Positions 1 through 9,246 are shown, numbered from the stretch's first letter. The stretch: 64,000 nt of DNA from Polyangiaceae bacterium (GCA_016712345.1 JADJRH010000001.1:2108001-2172000); one strand, 5' to 3'. The notes: generated by a model from the sequence alone, not told the origin. Made by a program: numbers and translations.

Positions 1-87
1 TCTAAAAACGCTTGAAGAAGCGCGTGATGCGGCGGCTTTGGTAGCATGACACAGCGAGCGCGGCGCTCGGCCGTTGGAGTTGTTGAG

Positions 88-1938
88 ATGAAATGTCGAG
101 CATTGGTCATGAGCGGTTGCATCGCCGCAGGCGGCACATTGTGGGCACCAATCGCCCTCGCTGAATATCCCCAGTTTGGAGGAACGCAGCCCGGCGAACT
201 CACCGCGGAAGGCGCGTTCGTCAACTCCGACACCTGCCAGGCATGTCACGGCGGCGGCTTCATGGGCGACAGTACGTTTTTGCCCTTCGACACGTGGGCC
301 GGAACAATGATGGCCAATTCAGCCCGCGATCCCGTGTTTTTTGCAGCATTGTCGATCGCCAATCAAGACGCGCCGCCTGAAGCCACCGAGCATTGTGTAC
401 GCTGCCATTCGCCGACAAGTTACGTGCGCGGTCACAGCCTTCCGCCCGATGGATCCGGCTATGACGTGATCGATCAACACGGTGTGAGTTGTGAAGTGTG
501 TCATCGCTCCGTGAGTACACCGAGCGGCGACAACTACTTTTTGCACGGTGATGTGCAGCTTGTGTTTGAAAACAATCAGTCCAAACGCGGCAAATATCCC
601 GACGCATTTTCACCCGCGCACTCGGTGATCGTCGATGACAGCCTCACCAAGTTTGACTTTTGTGCGCAGTGCCACCTCGTTACCAACCCGGCAAACTCGC
701 TCAAAGACGTGGCCGGAAATGATCTGGGTGTACCTTTCCCGCTCGAAACAACTTTTTTGGAATGGCAGCAGTCCGCCTTTCCAAACAAGGGTGAGAGCGC
801 GAGTTGCCAGGGCTGTCACATGCCCAAAAAAGACGGGATGTGGCCCGTTTCTAAAAACTTCGGCGAGCCGCTCCACTTTAATCCGCGCCAACACCAACTT
901 GTCGGCGGCAACCACTGGGGCATTCGCGCGGTGATGGAAGCCAATCCCGATCGCGCGATGCAATACCCGAATGAGTTTCAAAATGCGCTCGATAACACGC
1001 TCGCATTTTTGCAAACCGCCACAACGGTCACGTTTTTGGAAGCGCCGCCCACGATGCTCACCGCGGGCCAATCGTTTGATGTGTCGGTGCGCGTCACGAA
1101 CAACACCGGGCACAAATTTCCAACGGGATATGTGGACGGTAGGCGCGCGTGGGTGGCGATCGAAATCGTCGACAAAAATGGGGTGATCCATTCACTCGCG
1201 GGTGGCTACGACGATGCGACAGGGGACATTGCACAAGACCCGCCGACGCATGTGTACAAGGCGGTGCACGGGCGGTGGGATGGTACACAAGCGGTTGCCG
1301 AGCACAGCATGGTGAAACAAGACGTGCTTCTGTCGGACACGCGCATTCCACCGGAGGCGATGGTGCCCAATGCGCAAACGCTTGTGACCGATGAAATCGA
1401 CTTCAAAGACGGCCAAGGTGGCTATCGCAACTACGATGATCTGACGTTTTCGGTGACCGCGCCGGAAGGGGTTGTCGGTGTCGCCCAACTCACAGCGCGC
1501 GTTTATTTCCAAACAATGACGCGCGAATATTTGGAGTTTTTGGAGAGCGCAAACACCACGACCGACACCGGAACAAAGCTCGCCGATGTGTACGCAGCAA
1601 CCGGAAAAGGATTGCCGCTCACCGCAGGCATTGTTGAAAGCGCGGTGGACTTCGGCGGCGACGTGGGGGGCGGCGGCGCGGGCGGAACCGGTGGATCCGG
1701 CGGCACGGGCGGTACCGGCGGAACGCTCACGGGTGGAAGCGGAGGAAGCACCACATCCACCGGCGGCACAACCGCGGGCGGCGGCGGATCGGGCGCTTCA
1801 GGCGGCGGCAACACCTCGGGCGGAGGCGGTGGATGCAACTGCCGCACAGCACCGAACAGCGGCGATGAATCGCTGTGGGCTTTCGGCGCGCTGCTCACCG
1901 CGCTCGGGGCAGCAAGGCGTCGGCGGAAATCGGCGTAG
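88..1938 (+). CDS. Secreted pentaheme c-type cytochrome with MYXO-CTERM-like tail
   Basis: Predicted exported multiheme cytochrome c for extracytoplasmic electron transfer. Five CXXCH haem motifs lie near residues 50, 103, 135, 192 and 240, counted from the ATG at 88. A signal peptide ends around ALAEY. The haem part is followed by a beta-rich region, then a long Gly/Ser/Thr linker, a CNC motif, a hydrophobic segment and a terminal RRRRK, the arrangement of myxobacterial C-terminal sorting signals. I chose 88 over an in-frame ATG at 46 because GGAG sits 8 bases upstream of it and the signal peptide then begins at residue 1. The electron partner is unknown; there is no adjacent oxidase or reductase. 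The family is certain only to the level of multihaem cytochrome. Confidence 0.85.
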   Translation: MKCRALVMSGCIAAGGTLWAPIALAEYPQFGGTQPGELTAEGAFVNSDTCQACHGGGFMGDSTFLPFDTWAGTMMANSARDPVFFAALSIANQDAPPEATEHCVRCHSPTSYVRGHSLPPDGSGYDVIDQHGVSCEVCHRSVSTPSGDNYFLHGDVQLVFENNQSKRGKYPDAFSPAHSVIVDDSLTKFDFCAQCHLVTNPANSLKDVAGNDLGVPFPLETTFLEWQQSAFPNKGESASCQGCHMPKKDGMWPVSKNFGEPLHFNPRQHQLVGGNHWGIRAVMEANPDRAMQYPNEFQNALDNTLAFLQTATTVTFLEAPPTMLTAGQSFDVSVRVTNNTGHKFPTGYVDGRRAWVAIEIVDKNGVIHSLAGGYDDATGDIAQDPPTHVYKAVHGRWDGTQAVAEHSMVKQDVLLSDTRIPPEAMVPNAQTLVTDEIDFKDGQGGYRNYDDLTFSVTAPEGVVGVAQLTARVYFQTMTREYLEFLESANTTTDTGTKLADVYAATGKGLPLTAGIVESAVDFGGDVGGGGAGGTGGSGGTGGTGGTLTGGSGGSTTSTGGTTAGGGGSGASGGGNTSGGGGGCNCRTAPNSGDESLWAFGALLTALGAARRRRKSA

Positions 1939-1962
1939 CCAATTCAGTCAAACCAGTGCCAA

Positions 1963-2135
1963 GTGTACATATTGCGGCGTACACAACGCGGCGTGCGCGG
2001 CGCTTGGTGTACCCAGCGTCAAGCGTACACAACGCGGCGCACGCAGCGTCAAGCGTACACAGCGTGGTGTACGCGGTGTGGCGTCTACAGCGCTAAGCGT
2101 ACACAGCGTTAAGGGTACGCGGCGCTGCGTACACA
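1963..2135. repeat. Cluster of GTACAC/GTGTAC-core repeats between convergent genes
   Basis: This intergenic stretch between two convergent genes holds eight GTGTAC or GTACAC hexamers in about 170 bp. Two copies of GCGTACACAACGCGGCG (about 1978 and 2023) are identical, and AAGCGTACACAGCG-like units follow. It is non-coding; the short ORFs across it are repeat shadows. Possible roles are a transcription-termination zone or a protein-binding array. No function can be read from the sequence. Confidence 0.8.
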
Positions 2136-2146
2136 AATTCCGCCCG

Positions 2147-2554
2147 TCACAACTTCGGCAACGAATAGCCGGCCTCTTTGATCATCGAGCGGAACGTTTT
2201 TTCTTCGTCCGCCGCGTTCACAAGGCACTCCGCGTATTTTTTGGTGTTGCTCGCGAGCAGCGACTCAATGGCCCGATCGTAGTTTTCTAAAACGAGCATT
2301 AAGTGCGGATGCGCCGAGACCACCTGCGCCGGCACATTCATTTTTCGAGCGACCTTGAGGCGCGCCTCGGTGAGCGCTCGCACCACGATCAAAAGCTCTT
2401 TGTCGTTGGTGCGCGTCTTCACCGTTTCGATTTCTTTGCGGCCCTCTTCAAGCATCAACGCCGCTCTGTCGAGGTAACTGCCTGCGTACACAATGCCGGC
2501 GGATAATGTGTACGCAGCAGCGACCGATACAGCGAGAAATGTTCTTCGGTTCAT
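2147..2554 (-). CDS. Small exported helical protein, unknown
   Basis: A 135-residue protein with a clear signal peptide (MNRRTFLAVSVAAAYTLSAG, cleavage likely near VYAG) and a mature part that is charged and probably all-helical. No haem, lipobox or other motif is visible and I do not recognise the family. Its start overlaps the stop of rnc by four bases (ATGA), so it is probably translationally coupled to rnc. An inverted repeat of GTACAC type lies inside its signal-peptide codons. Confidence 0.7.
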   Translation of the reverse strand: MNRRTFLAVSVAAAYTLSAGIVYAGSYLDRAALMLEEGRKEIETVKTRTNDKELLIVVRALTEARLKVARKMNVPAQVVSAHPHLMLVLENYDRAIESLLASNTKKYAECLVNAADEEKTFRSMIKEAGYSLPKL

Positions 2555-3441
2555 CGCTCGGGCTCCACCTTTGCGCCGCTCGGAGAAGTGGGCGGCGCCA
2601 CAGAGACGGGTGTCGCCGAGTTGGGCGTTGCGGAATTGGGCGTTGCGGAATTGGGCGCCGACGAAGCCGGATCCGACTCTGGAATGTCGGAAATCGTGTA
2701 CCGCGGCGCCGGCAAATCACCGCGTGAAAACGGCGTTGCGAGCGGATGACCGCTTTCAAGCGCGTTTCGAGCGGCTTCCTGCTCCGCGCGCTTTTTGGAT
2801 CGACCGCGCCCTTCGCCCAACGCTTCAGCATCCACCTCCACAGCCACAACAAACTCGCGACTGTGATCCGGACCGATCGACTCGATCACCCGATATTTCG
2901 GCGACGATCCGCCCCGCGCCTGCACCCGCTCCTGCAACTCGCTTTTTGGATCGCGCCCAAGCGGCGGACCGCTCGCCAACCGATCGATCGGCGCGCTCAC
3001 AATCGCCTTGGCAACGCGGCGCGCAGCCTCGATCCCGTGGTCCAAATACGCGGCGCCCACAATGGCTTCAACAGCGTCCGCGAGCACATTTTTTTGCTGC
3101 CGTTCACCGGCGGAATCGGCCCCGCGACCGAGCCGCAACACATCCCCCACGCCGTTTAACCGCGCCCATTCAGCCAGAGCTTCGGTGTTCACAAGCGCGG
3201 CCCGCATCAGCGACAGTTCTCCTTCACGCGCATCGGGAAAGCGATCCATGAGCAATTCACTCACGCACAAACCCAACACGGCATCGCCCAAAAATTCGAG
3301 CCGCTGATTGTCGCGCGCCGCGCCGCGATGTTCATTTGCGTAGCTCGGGTGCGTGAGCGCTTCTTCCAAATGAGAACCGGGCTCCTCGATCCCCAGGCGT
3401 TCAGCGATTTCCGGCGCTGTGAGCGGCACAATGGGCGCCAC
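2551..3441 (-). CDS. rnc: Ribonuclease III
   Basis: Double-stranded RNA endonuclease for rRNA and mRNA processing. The RNase III signature QRLEFLGD is at about residues 46-53, and the second acidic cluster ADAVEAIVG is near residue 115. A dsRNA-binding domain follows (about 150-220), ending in the Lys/Arg-rich GRSKKRAEQEAA helix. The C-terminal tail is unusual: about 50 residues with the pentapeptide NSATP in tandem, encoded by a 15-bp DNA repeat. The start is uncertain. I prefer GTG at 3441, preceded by GGAAC and giving a family-typical N terminus. An ATG at 3522 would add an Arg-rich extension. The gene is divergent from the zinc-ribbon gene and coupled to the downstream exported protein. 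Confidence 0.9.
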   Translation of the reverse strand: MAPIVPLTAPEIAERLGIEEPGSHLEEALTHPSYANEHRGAARDNQRLEFLGDAVLGLCVSELLMDRFPDAREGELSLMRAALVNTEALAEWARLNGVGDVLRLGRGADSAGERQQKNVLADAVEAIVGAAYLDHGIEAARRVAKAIVSAPIDRLASGPPLGRDPKSELQERVQARGGSSPKYRVIESIGPDHSREFVVAVEVDAEALGEGRGRSKKRAEQEAARNALESGHPLATPFSRGDLPAPRYTISDIPESDPASSAPNSATPNSATPNSATPVSVAPPTSPSGAKVEPER

Positions 3442-3532
3442 TATAACCGTTCCGCGCGCCTGTCTATCGACCCGCCGGTCTTCGCGTTGCGGCCGAAGGT
3501 TGCGCGCGCCCCGGGGCCGCATATCCTCCCGC

Positions 3533-4174
3533 TTGTTGAGCGCCGAACTTCTCGCGTGTCCGTTTTGCCGACAGCTTTTCCCCTCGGGCGAAGCCGACAA
3601 ATGCCCTGAATGTGGCATTGCCCTCAAGCCGCTCGCCAAACTTCCACCGTCGCACGACGCTCTCGCCGACGAACCCGTCGAGGTCGTGCCGCTTCACATG
3701 CAACGGCTTCCGCTGTTGTTTTTCGGTCGCAATCGCGGCCTTCTCACGCTTCTCGGTGCGCTTGGCCTCATCACTTTTTTTTCGCCTTGGGTACACGAAA
3801 CAGCGCCCGACGTTTTGTCGTATTCGGCTTTTGATCTAGGGCTTCGCCTTCGTTGGATATGGGCCACAGGTGTTGCGTACCTTGTGATGATCCCGCTCGT
3901 GCTTTCGCGCCGCACGGTTCACGCGATGCGCGGCGCCCGCGTGGCCGTCGCGTTTTTGGCCGGTGTTGCGGTGGTTACGGTGCTCGTTCGATTGCTCTTC
4001 GTTCCCTCGGGAACTGCGCTTCGCCCCGTGCGTTACGAGTGGGGATGGGGCCTCTATGCGTGCGGAGTTGTGGCTGTTCTTTCGGTCGCGGCGGCGCTTC
4101 GTTTCGGCGGCACGCTCACAAACTTCAGCGACATCCCGGTAGAAAAAGAGACTGAAAAAAAGCGCCGTTCGTGA
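3533..4174 (+). CDS. Zinc-ribbon membrane protein, unknown
   Basis: About 213 residues. The N terminus has a zinc ribbon (CPFC at residues 9-12 and CPEC at 24-27). It is followed by four predicted transmembrane helices, starting with LLTLLGALGLITFF and ending with YACGVVAVLSVAAALRF, and a Lys/Glu-rich cytoplasmic tail. The start is inferred as one of two tandem TTG codons (3533 or 3536), because upstream in-frame starts would overlap rnc and encode an implausible Arg-rich stretch. No enzyme motif is present. A second zinc-motif membrane protein follows at 4641. Confidence 0.65.
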   Translation: MLSAELLACPFCRQLFPSGEADKCPECGIALKPLAKLPPSHDALADEPVEVVPLHMQRLPLLFFGRNRGLLTLLGALGLITFFSPWVHETAPDVLSYSAFDLGLRLRWIWATGVAYLVMIPLVLSRRTVHAMRGARVAVAFLAGVAVVTVLVRLLFVPSGTALRPVRYEWGWGLYACGVVAVLSVAAALRFGGTLTNFSDIPVEKETEKKRRS

Positions 4175-4640
4175 TCCTGCGACCGCGGATCCGTGTGTCG
4201 CAACCCTTGTTTTCCTGCCCACCCCCGGCCGCACATCACTTCGTTCGTGCGGCCTGCCCTCCCAAACGGCCGCGCTCGCACCTCGCCGTTGGGTCAACCA
4301 AGTGAGGGATCGAAGCGTGCCGCCGGCAGTGAGTGTACGCATGCGCGATTGAGCTTCCGCGGGGAGACCGCCGTGTTTGAGCCGAGATGTGGGGTTGGGG
4401 GCCCCGCAGCCGGCGAGTTCGGTCGATCCCGCGGACAGCGAAACGCGCATGCGTCACGAACGGGGCCGGCGGCGTGCGCTCGATCGCGAGCGCGGCCGTG
4501 GGCGGGCGGGCCCCTAATTTGTTGCGCCCAAAATCGTGCCGCCGTATGGCCGATGGCGTACGATTCGGCTGCGCTCCGTTGCGTCGCTCCTTCGGCGACG
4601 AAACACAGCATTTTAAGCCCGATCGCCGGTCTTTTCGCCC
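4175..4640. other. 466-bp GC-rich non-coding gap
   Basis: I see no credible gene here; open frames on both strands have no start context or recognisable composition. The stretch is GC-rich, with short local inverted repeats (for example around GTTGCGTCGCTCCTTCGGCGACG near 4580) and one GTGTAC hexamer at about 4333. It presumably holds the promoter of the gene at 4641, which I cannot pinpoint. Confidence 0.5.
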
Positions 4641-5450
4641 ATGGCCAAGGTTTCCCGCGCCCCCCAGCAAGATGAGCCGCCGGACATTTTTGATGTCCCC
4701 GCCGCGGTTCTCTGCGCGCGATGTGGCCAGCCCGATTGCATGGGGTGTGAAGATCCCTCGGACAATGAAGGGTCGGGCGTTGTTGCCATTGTTCCGTGGG
4801 AGCGTCCGGGTGGAACGTGGCAACGCCTCTGGGCCACGGCGCGCGCCACCACATTGAGCGCCGACACGTTTTTTGCCGCGTTGCCCGACGGTCCCGTTCG
4901 CGGCGCCATCACGTTTGCTCTTCTCGCCGAGTTCTTGGCCGTCGGATCAATGGTCGCGCTGATCGTTCCCCTCGTTGCGCTTGTGATGCCGCAGCTCGCC
5001 GCCGCGGTTGTGAGCAACCCGGTGCTTCGTGATCGGCTCATTTTCCTGGGTGTTGTGGGCGTTCCCGCGCTTTCTATTTGGATGGCTGTTGCGCACGCGG
5101 CGCACGGCGTGGCGCTCGATGCGGGCGCGCGCCGGAACGGCGCGCGACCGCAGCGGCGCCGCGCTATTCGATTCGGCCTTTACGCGTGCGGATGGGATTT
5201 AATGTCCGGCCCGCTCGGCGCGCTCGCAGCCGCGTTCTCCGAAGGTGGCAAAGCCGCGGGGCAGGCGCTTTCGGCATCGGTACGCGTGCCGGCGCGGGCG
5301 GCGGGCGCACTTCTTTCTGGTGTGTACTCATTGGCGCCCGCGCCCGCCGCGCGCGCTCGCAAATGGGCGTCACGCGCCGCGGGCGTTGTCACGGTGGTGT
5401 CGGCCATTGTCGTGCTCGTGTTTGCGGTGATTCTTTACAAAATCGCGTAA
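4641..5450 (+). CDS. Cys-motif integral membrane protein (YIP1-like topology)
   Basis: 269 residues. An N-terminal soluble segment carries a compact CxxC-x4-CxxC motif (Cys 25, 28, 33, 36). Hydrophobic segments follow near residues 87-125 and 135-155, then an amphipathic Ala-rich region, and a final helix at the C terminus (VVTVVSAIVVLVFAVILY). The topology resembles YIP1/DUF-type membrane proteins but I see no diagnostic motif. It is convergent with the BNR-repeat gene. Confidence 0.65.
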   Translation: MAKVSRAPQQDEPPDIFDVPAAVLCARCGQPDCMGCEDPSDNEGSGVVAIVPWERPGGTWQRLWATARATTLSADTFFAALPDGPVRGAITFALLAEFLAVGSMVALIVPLVALVMPQLAAAVVSNPVLRDRLIFLGVVGVPALSIWMAVAHAAHGVALDAGARRNGARPQRRRAIRFGLYACGWDLMSGPLGALAAAFSEGGKAAGQALSASVRVPARAAGALLSGVYSLAPAPAARARKWASRAAGVVTVVSAIVVLVFAVILYKIA

Positions 5451-5475
5451 AGCACCCCGCGGCGCCGCGTGCCGT

Positions 5476-5558
5476 GTGTACGCGCGATGTGTACGCAGGA
5501 CGCCGCGAGGCGACGGCGGTGTGTACGCATCGCCCTGAACGACGCCGACAATGTGTAC
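5476..5558. repeat. Four-copy GTGTAC cluster between convergent genes
   Basis: Four GTGTAC hexamers, all in the same orientation (about 5476, 5489, 5521, 5553), lie within 83 bp between the stops of two convergent genes. Three continue as GTGTACGC and one as GTGTACTC. The same type of cluster sits between the convergent pair at 1939-2146. Confidence 0.7.
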
Positions 5559-5574
5559 TCACGTTGCTCCCGAG

Positions 5575-6906
5575 CTATCGCCGGGCATTCTTTTTGCGCC
5601 GCAATAAGCCGAGCAACGCCAAAGCGCCGAGCCATGCCGCGCCGCCGCCCGCGACCTCACTGCTGAGTTCACACGAACATCCGCCGCCGCCGCCTGTTGC
5701 GCCCGAGCCGCCGGTTCCGCCGGTTCCACCCGCGCCGCCCGAGGCTCCCGCGCCGCACGATTTGGCATCGATCGTGAGCGCCACCGCACCCCATTGTTTG
5801 GGGCATTCAAGCCGCGTGGTGGTGCCTTGTGGGCATTCAAGCTCGCAGATCTCGTTCAGGTGCTCGAATGGGATGAAGGTTTTCCCTTCGTTTTCCGAAA
5901 CGCCGATGTGAAAGCCGTCTTTAAATTCGTCGGCGCATGCGTACATCACCTGATCGGTCCAAAGCAGGCATTTGACCCGCAAATCGGCCACTTTGGTGAA
6001 CGCAAATGTGTCGGTCGGCGCCGTCCAGAGCCCGTCTTTGTCGCCGCCGATGGCCACTTTTTTTCCGTCGGGTGAAAGCGCAAAGCCGAGCAAGCCGCCT
6101 GTTTTCTCAAACACGTTGGTCCAGTTTTGGCCGCCGTCGGTGCTCACAACAAGTTGATCGGCCTCGCCCGCATCGAGGCGCACGTAGACAACCTCGGGAT
6201 TGGTGGGGTCGATCGCGGAAAGGTACGGCGGGTGCGTGTCGTTGGCGCCGGGGATCTCAAACGTTTCCCAGCTCGCGCCTCGATCTTTGGAGCGAAGCAA
6301 CACGCCCGTGTACGTAGGTGCGGCGGCGCGTCCCGTGATGTACACAACTTGATCGTTGGAGGGCGCCACGTCGATCGAAAGGCCGAGCACGTCTTCGGAG
6401 AGATCGGCGCCGAGTTGCGACCAATTGACGCCGTTGTCTTTGCTCTCAAATACCTGGGTGAGAAACTTTCCGCCGCCGATGCCGTTGGAAGCGATGGCGA
6501 CGGCGTTTTGAGGCGCCTGCTTTTCGGTCGAAAGGTCGACCACAAATCGATCGGTCAGGTCGCCGCCGACGAACGACCAATTGCATCCGCGATCGGTGGA
6601 AACGCTGAGTCCGTTGAAAACGCCCGCGAGCAGCGTTCCGTTTTGGGTGATCGCCACCATGGGGTCTTCGTTGTCTGAAAATCCAACCGATTGCTCACAC
6701 ACCCATTTCCATGTGTCGCCGCCGTCGGCGGTGGTGATGAGGCCGTATGTGGCTCGCACAACAATGTGTTTTGGATCCGACGGATCGAGGACGATTAAGC
6801 CGGCGGCGGGGTATCGGCCGTTTGCCGCGGCCGGGGCGGACGCGGAACCAACGATGACCGATGCCAAAAACGCCATTTTAAGCTTGGGAAAAGCACAGAT
6901 CCGCAT
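5575..6906 (-). CDS. BNR/sialidase-like repeat surface protein with MYXO-CTERM-like tail
   Basis: 443 residues, predicted exported (signal peptide ending near APAAANG). It is built of BNR/Asp-box-like repeats, visible as TTADGGDTW, STDRGCNW, SKDNGVNW, SKDRGASW and STDGGQNW, which suggests a WD40/sortilin-type beta-propeller. A Gly/Thr/Ser linker, the motif CSC, a hydrophobic helix and RRKKNARR close the protein, matching the tail of the cytochrome at 88-1938. No catalytic sialidase residues can be assigned, so a structural or binding role is as likely as enzymatic activity. Confidence 0.8.
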   Translation of the reverse strand: MRICAFPKLKMAFLASVIVGSASAPAAANGRYPAAGLIVLDPSDPKHIVVRATYGLITTADGGDTWKWVCEQSVGFSDNEDPMVAITQNGTLLAGVFNGLSVSTDRGCNWSFVGGDLTDRFVVDLSTEKQAPQNAVAIASNGIGGGKFLTQVFESKDNGVNWSQLGADLSEDVLGLSIDVAPSNDQVVYITGRAAAPTYTGVLLRSKDRGASWETFEIPGANDTHPPYLSAIDPTNPEVVYVRLDAGEADQLVVSTDGGQNWTNVFEKTGGLLGFALSPDGKKVAIGGDKDGLWTAPTDTFAFTKVADLRVKCLLWTDQVMYACADEFKDGFHIGVSENEGKTFIPFEHLNEICELECPQGTTTRLECPKQWGAVALTIDAKSCGAGASGGAGGTGGTGGSGATGGGGGCSCELSSEVAGGGAAWLGALALLGLLRRKKNARR

Positions 6907-7109
6907 GGCGCGGAGTGTAGCGTCAATCTGCGTCGAGATAAGATCTCCGCGTGTGAGACTGTTGCCGAACGGCGTTGCGAAAGGGTGGCGCCGCCCGTTT
7001 GGATCGTGCGCAGTGGGTCCATTGCCCGAACTTTGTGAGATGCGCCGCGTCCATCTCGGCGAAAAACATGGCTCGCTGCCCGCGCGTAGCGATAGATTCC
7101 CGGAGTCCT

Positions 7110-7562
7110 ATGAAGGCCAAGCGATTTGTTTCCGTGCTGTGCGCTCTGTCGTTTCCGTTTGCGATTGCTCTTGTGGCGCAAGGCTGCTCGGGCTGCGGAA
7201 ACAAAGATGACGAAGGCACAACGGGCGCGGCTGCCACCACAACTCCCACGCCCACACCGACACCAACGCCCACGCCCACGGTGACCATGATGCCGGAAGA
7301 GGACGCCGGCACCGCCGACGCCGATGCGGGTGATGCCGCGACCGATGCGCCCAAAGGAACGGGTGCCGACCCCACCGGCGTTCGCGCTTGTTGTGCGGCG
7401 CTTGCTCAAAACGCAAACACCGCGCCGCTCGATCAAAAAGCCGCGTATTTGCAGGCTGCGGCGGTGTGTCAGGGCCTCGTGAACAATCCGCAGGGCCGAG
7501 CCGCTCTCGTCCAACTTCGCGGCCTCCTCCGCGGCGCGAACATGCCGTCTTCCTGCAAGTAA
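7110..7562 (+). CDS. Small lipoprotein with Thr-Pro repeat
   Basis: 150 residues. A signal peptide ends in the lipobox LVAQGC. It is followed by CGNKDDEG, a TP-repeat linker (six TP pairs), an acidic Asp/Ala stretch, and a C-terminal helical domain containing three cysteines. The start is ATG 7110, preceded by CGGAG; longer in-frame starts lack a signal peptide. The family is not recognised. The gene is divergent from the BNR gene, leaving about 200 bp for promoters. Confidence 0.7.
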   Translation: MKAKRFVSVLCALSFPFAIALVAQGCSGCGNKDDEGTTGAAATTTPTPTPTPTPTPTVTMMPEEDAGTADADAGDAATDAPKGTGADPTGVRACCAALAQNANTAPLDQKAAYLQAAAVCQGLVNNPQGRAALVQLRGLLRGANMPSSCK

Positions 7563-7624
7563 ACCGCAACGCGGCGTTGTGTACCCGTCGCCGCGAGGAA
7601 AAGCGAAAAGCGTGGCGTGTCAGG

Positions 7625-9244
7625 TCAGCTTCGATCGCCCAGGTACATGCGCAGCGCGCGGGCCGCGGCTTTGCGGTCAAACGGCACGTTTTCAAGCTCG
7701 GCGCGCTTTGAGATCTGATCAAACAGGTCGGTTAAGAACACGAAAAACTGTTCACACTCGTTGACCGCGATCGCAAGCTTTTGCGGATCGAGCGTGTCGC
7801 GATCTTCGAGCGATGACATGGCCGACATAAACGCGTCAACCCGCGGGTAATCGCCGACGCGGAGCAGCGGGTAACCCATCGCCCGAAAGTACGCGAGAAA
7901 CTCTCGCACGTAGGCAAAGCTCGCGACGGTGGTCCACTTGTCGACGGTGACATCTGTGTGGCGGGCTTTGCTCGCAAATGCGCGGGCGATCTGCGCAAAC
8001 ATCCACACGTCGCGGCGCAGTCGTTCACTCGTGGCGCGTCGCGCGGCTTTGTCGTCGAATACGCGGCCTTCTTCAAGTTCAACACCGAGCGATTTGCCCA
8101 AGAACAAGATCGCAGCTTGGATTGTGGGCCGAAGCGCGGCCGTTGCCTGGCGCATTTTGAGGCGTAACTCGACTTCAGGTGTACTCACGTCGGGAGGCGG
8201 CAGATCGTGTTCAAACGTGCGGCGCATTTCCAAACGCAGATTGGCGGCGAGCCCTGTGAGGGCACCTTTAATTCCAAAAAGCCTGTTTCCCTCGGCGCGC
8301 AGATGATCGTAGCGCCCCACGATCTCGGGCGCGGGTACGCGAAACAGCTCTTTTTCAAAGCTTTCGGCGAGAAGTGATCCCGCGCGTCGACGGAGATAAT
8401 TGGAGAGCGCGCGCGCGTCACTTCGAAGCACGCTGAGCACCAGATAGCCGCGACCGGCAACGCGCCGATCGTGATGATCGAGCGCAATTGCATCGATCAA
8501 TCGCAGGTACCGCAAAATTCGAAATAGGGAGAGAAACGTGAGCGCCACAAGGCGATGCGCCTGTTCACCCGGAATGCTCTGGATGAGTTCAAGCACCTGC
8601 GGCGAAGGAATACGGTCAAACTCCGGGCGAAACTCAAGCGCGGCGAGCGGATTGAAAAAGGCGCTCTGCGTGATCTCGCGCATGGTGGTGGCGAGCGTGG
8701 CGTAGAAAAGGCGAAACGGAACGCGCGTCAGGCGAAGCAGGCCTGTTGTCACCTCAATTAAGTTGGTGAAGCCGTGCCGCAGCATAAACAGGCTTCCATC
8801 GGGTGTTTCCTGCGCCATGGACGCTCGGAGCAGGCGTGTGCGCGCGGTGTCTTCAGGCAACACCGTTTCGAGGTAACGCTGGAAAACGAAGGCTCGATCG
8901 CGATCTCCCAACATGGATCGCGAGAGCTGCGTGACGCGCGTCATGCCCTCGCGCACGTGTCCTGTGTGCTCGCGAAAATCGAGGCTGACGATTGTTTGGC
9001 GGCGACCGGCTCCGGGGTGATTGCGCGGATTGGCGAAACACGCGAGCCCTTTGAGCAGGATTTCAAGCTCAAACAGGCTTTCTTCTTTTTTGTCGGCGGC
9101 GAGTTTTGCAAACCACGCGTCGCGCGCCTGTTGCTGTTCACGCCGCATCCCGCGCGTGTCGCGCAGGAGTTCTGCGTACGCATTGCGAACGGCGGCACGC
9201 GCCGCCGGTTCAGACGTGTCTCGGCGCACCGGAGCGTCGGCCAT
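7625..9244 (-). CDS. Conserved helical protein of unknown function
   Basis: 539 residues, soluble, rich in Arg/Leu/Ala and almost certainly all-helical, with no signal peptide, transmembrane segment or recognisable catalytic motif. Codon use and composition match neighbouring genes. It begins 2 bases after the stop of the upstream lipoprotein gene (9247-9798), so the two probably form one transcription unit. I cannot assign a family. Confidence 0.65.
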   Translation of the reverse strand: MADAPVRRDTSEPAARAAVRNAYAELLRDTRGMRREQQQARDAWFAKLAADKKEESLFELEILLKGLACFANPRNHPGAGRRQTIVSLDFREHTGHVREGMTRVTQLSRSMLGDRDRAFVFQRYLETVLPEDTARTRLLRASMAQETPDGSLFMLRHGFTNLIEVTTGLLRLTRVPFRLFYATLATTMREITQSAFFNPLAALEFRPEFDRIPSPQVLELIQSIPGEQAHRLVALTFLSLFRILRYLRLIDAIALDHHDRRVAGRGYLVLSVLRSDARALSNYLRRRAGSLLAESFEKELFRVPAPEIVGRYDHLRAEGNRLFGIKGALTGLAANLRLEMRRTFEHDLPPPDVSTPEVELRLKMRQATAALRPTIQAAILFLGKSLGVELEEGRVFDDKAARRATSERLRRDVWMFAQIARAFASKARHTDVTVDKWTTVASFAYVREFLAYFRAMGYPLLRVGDYPRVDAFMSAMSSLEDRDTLDPQKLAIAVNECEQFFVFLTDLFDQISKRAELENVPFDRKAAARALRMYLGDRS

Positions 9245-9246
9245 TG

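Noticed and set aside
1503..1898. Proline-rich open frame on the minus strand
   Set aside because: It is the complement of the Gly-rich linker of the cytochrome gene.
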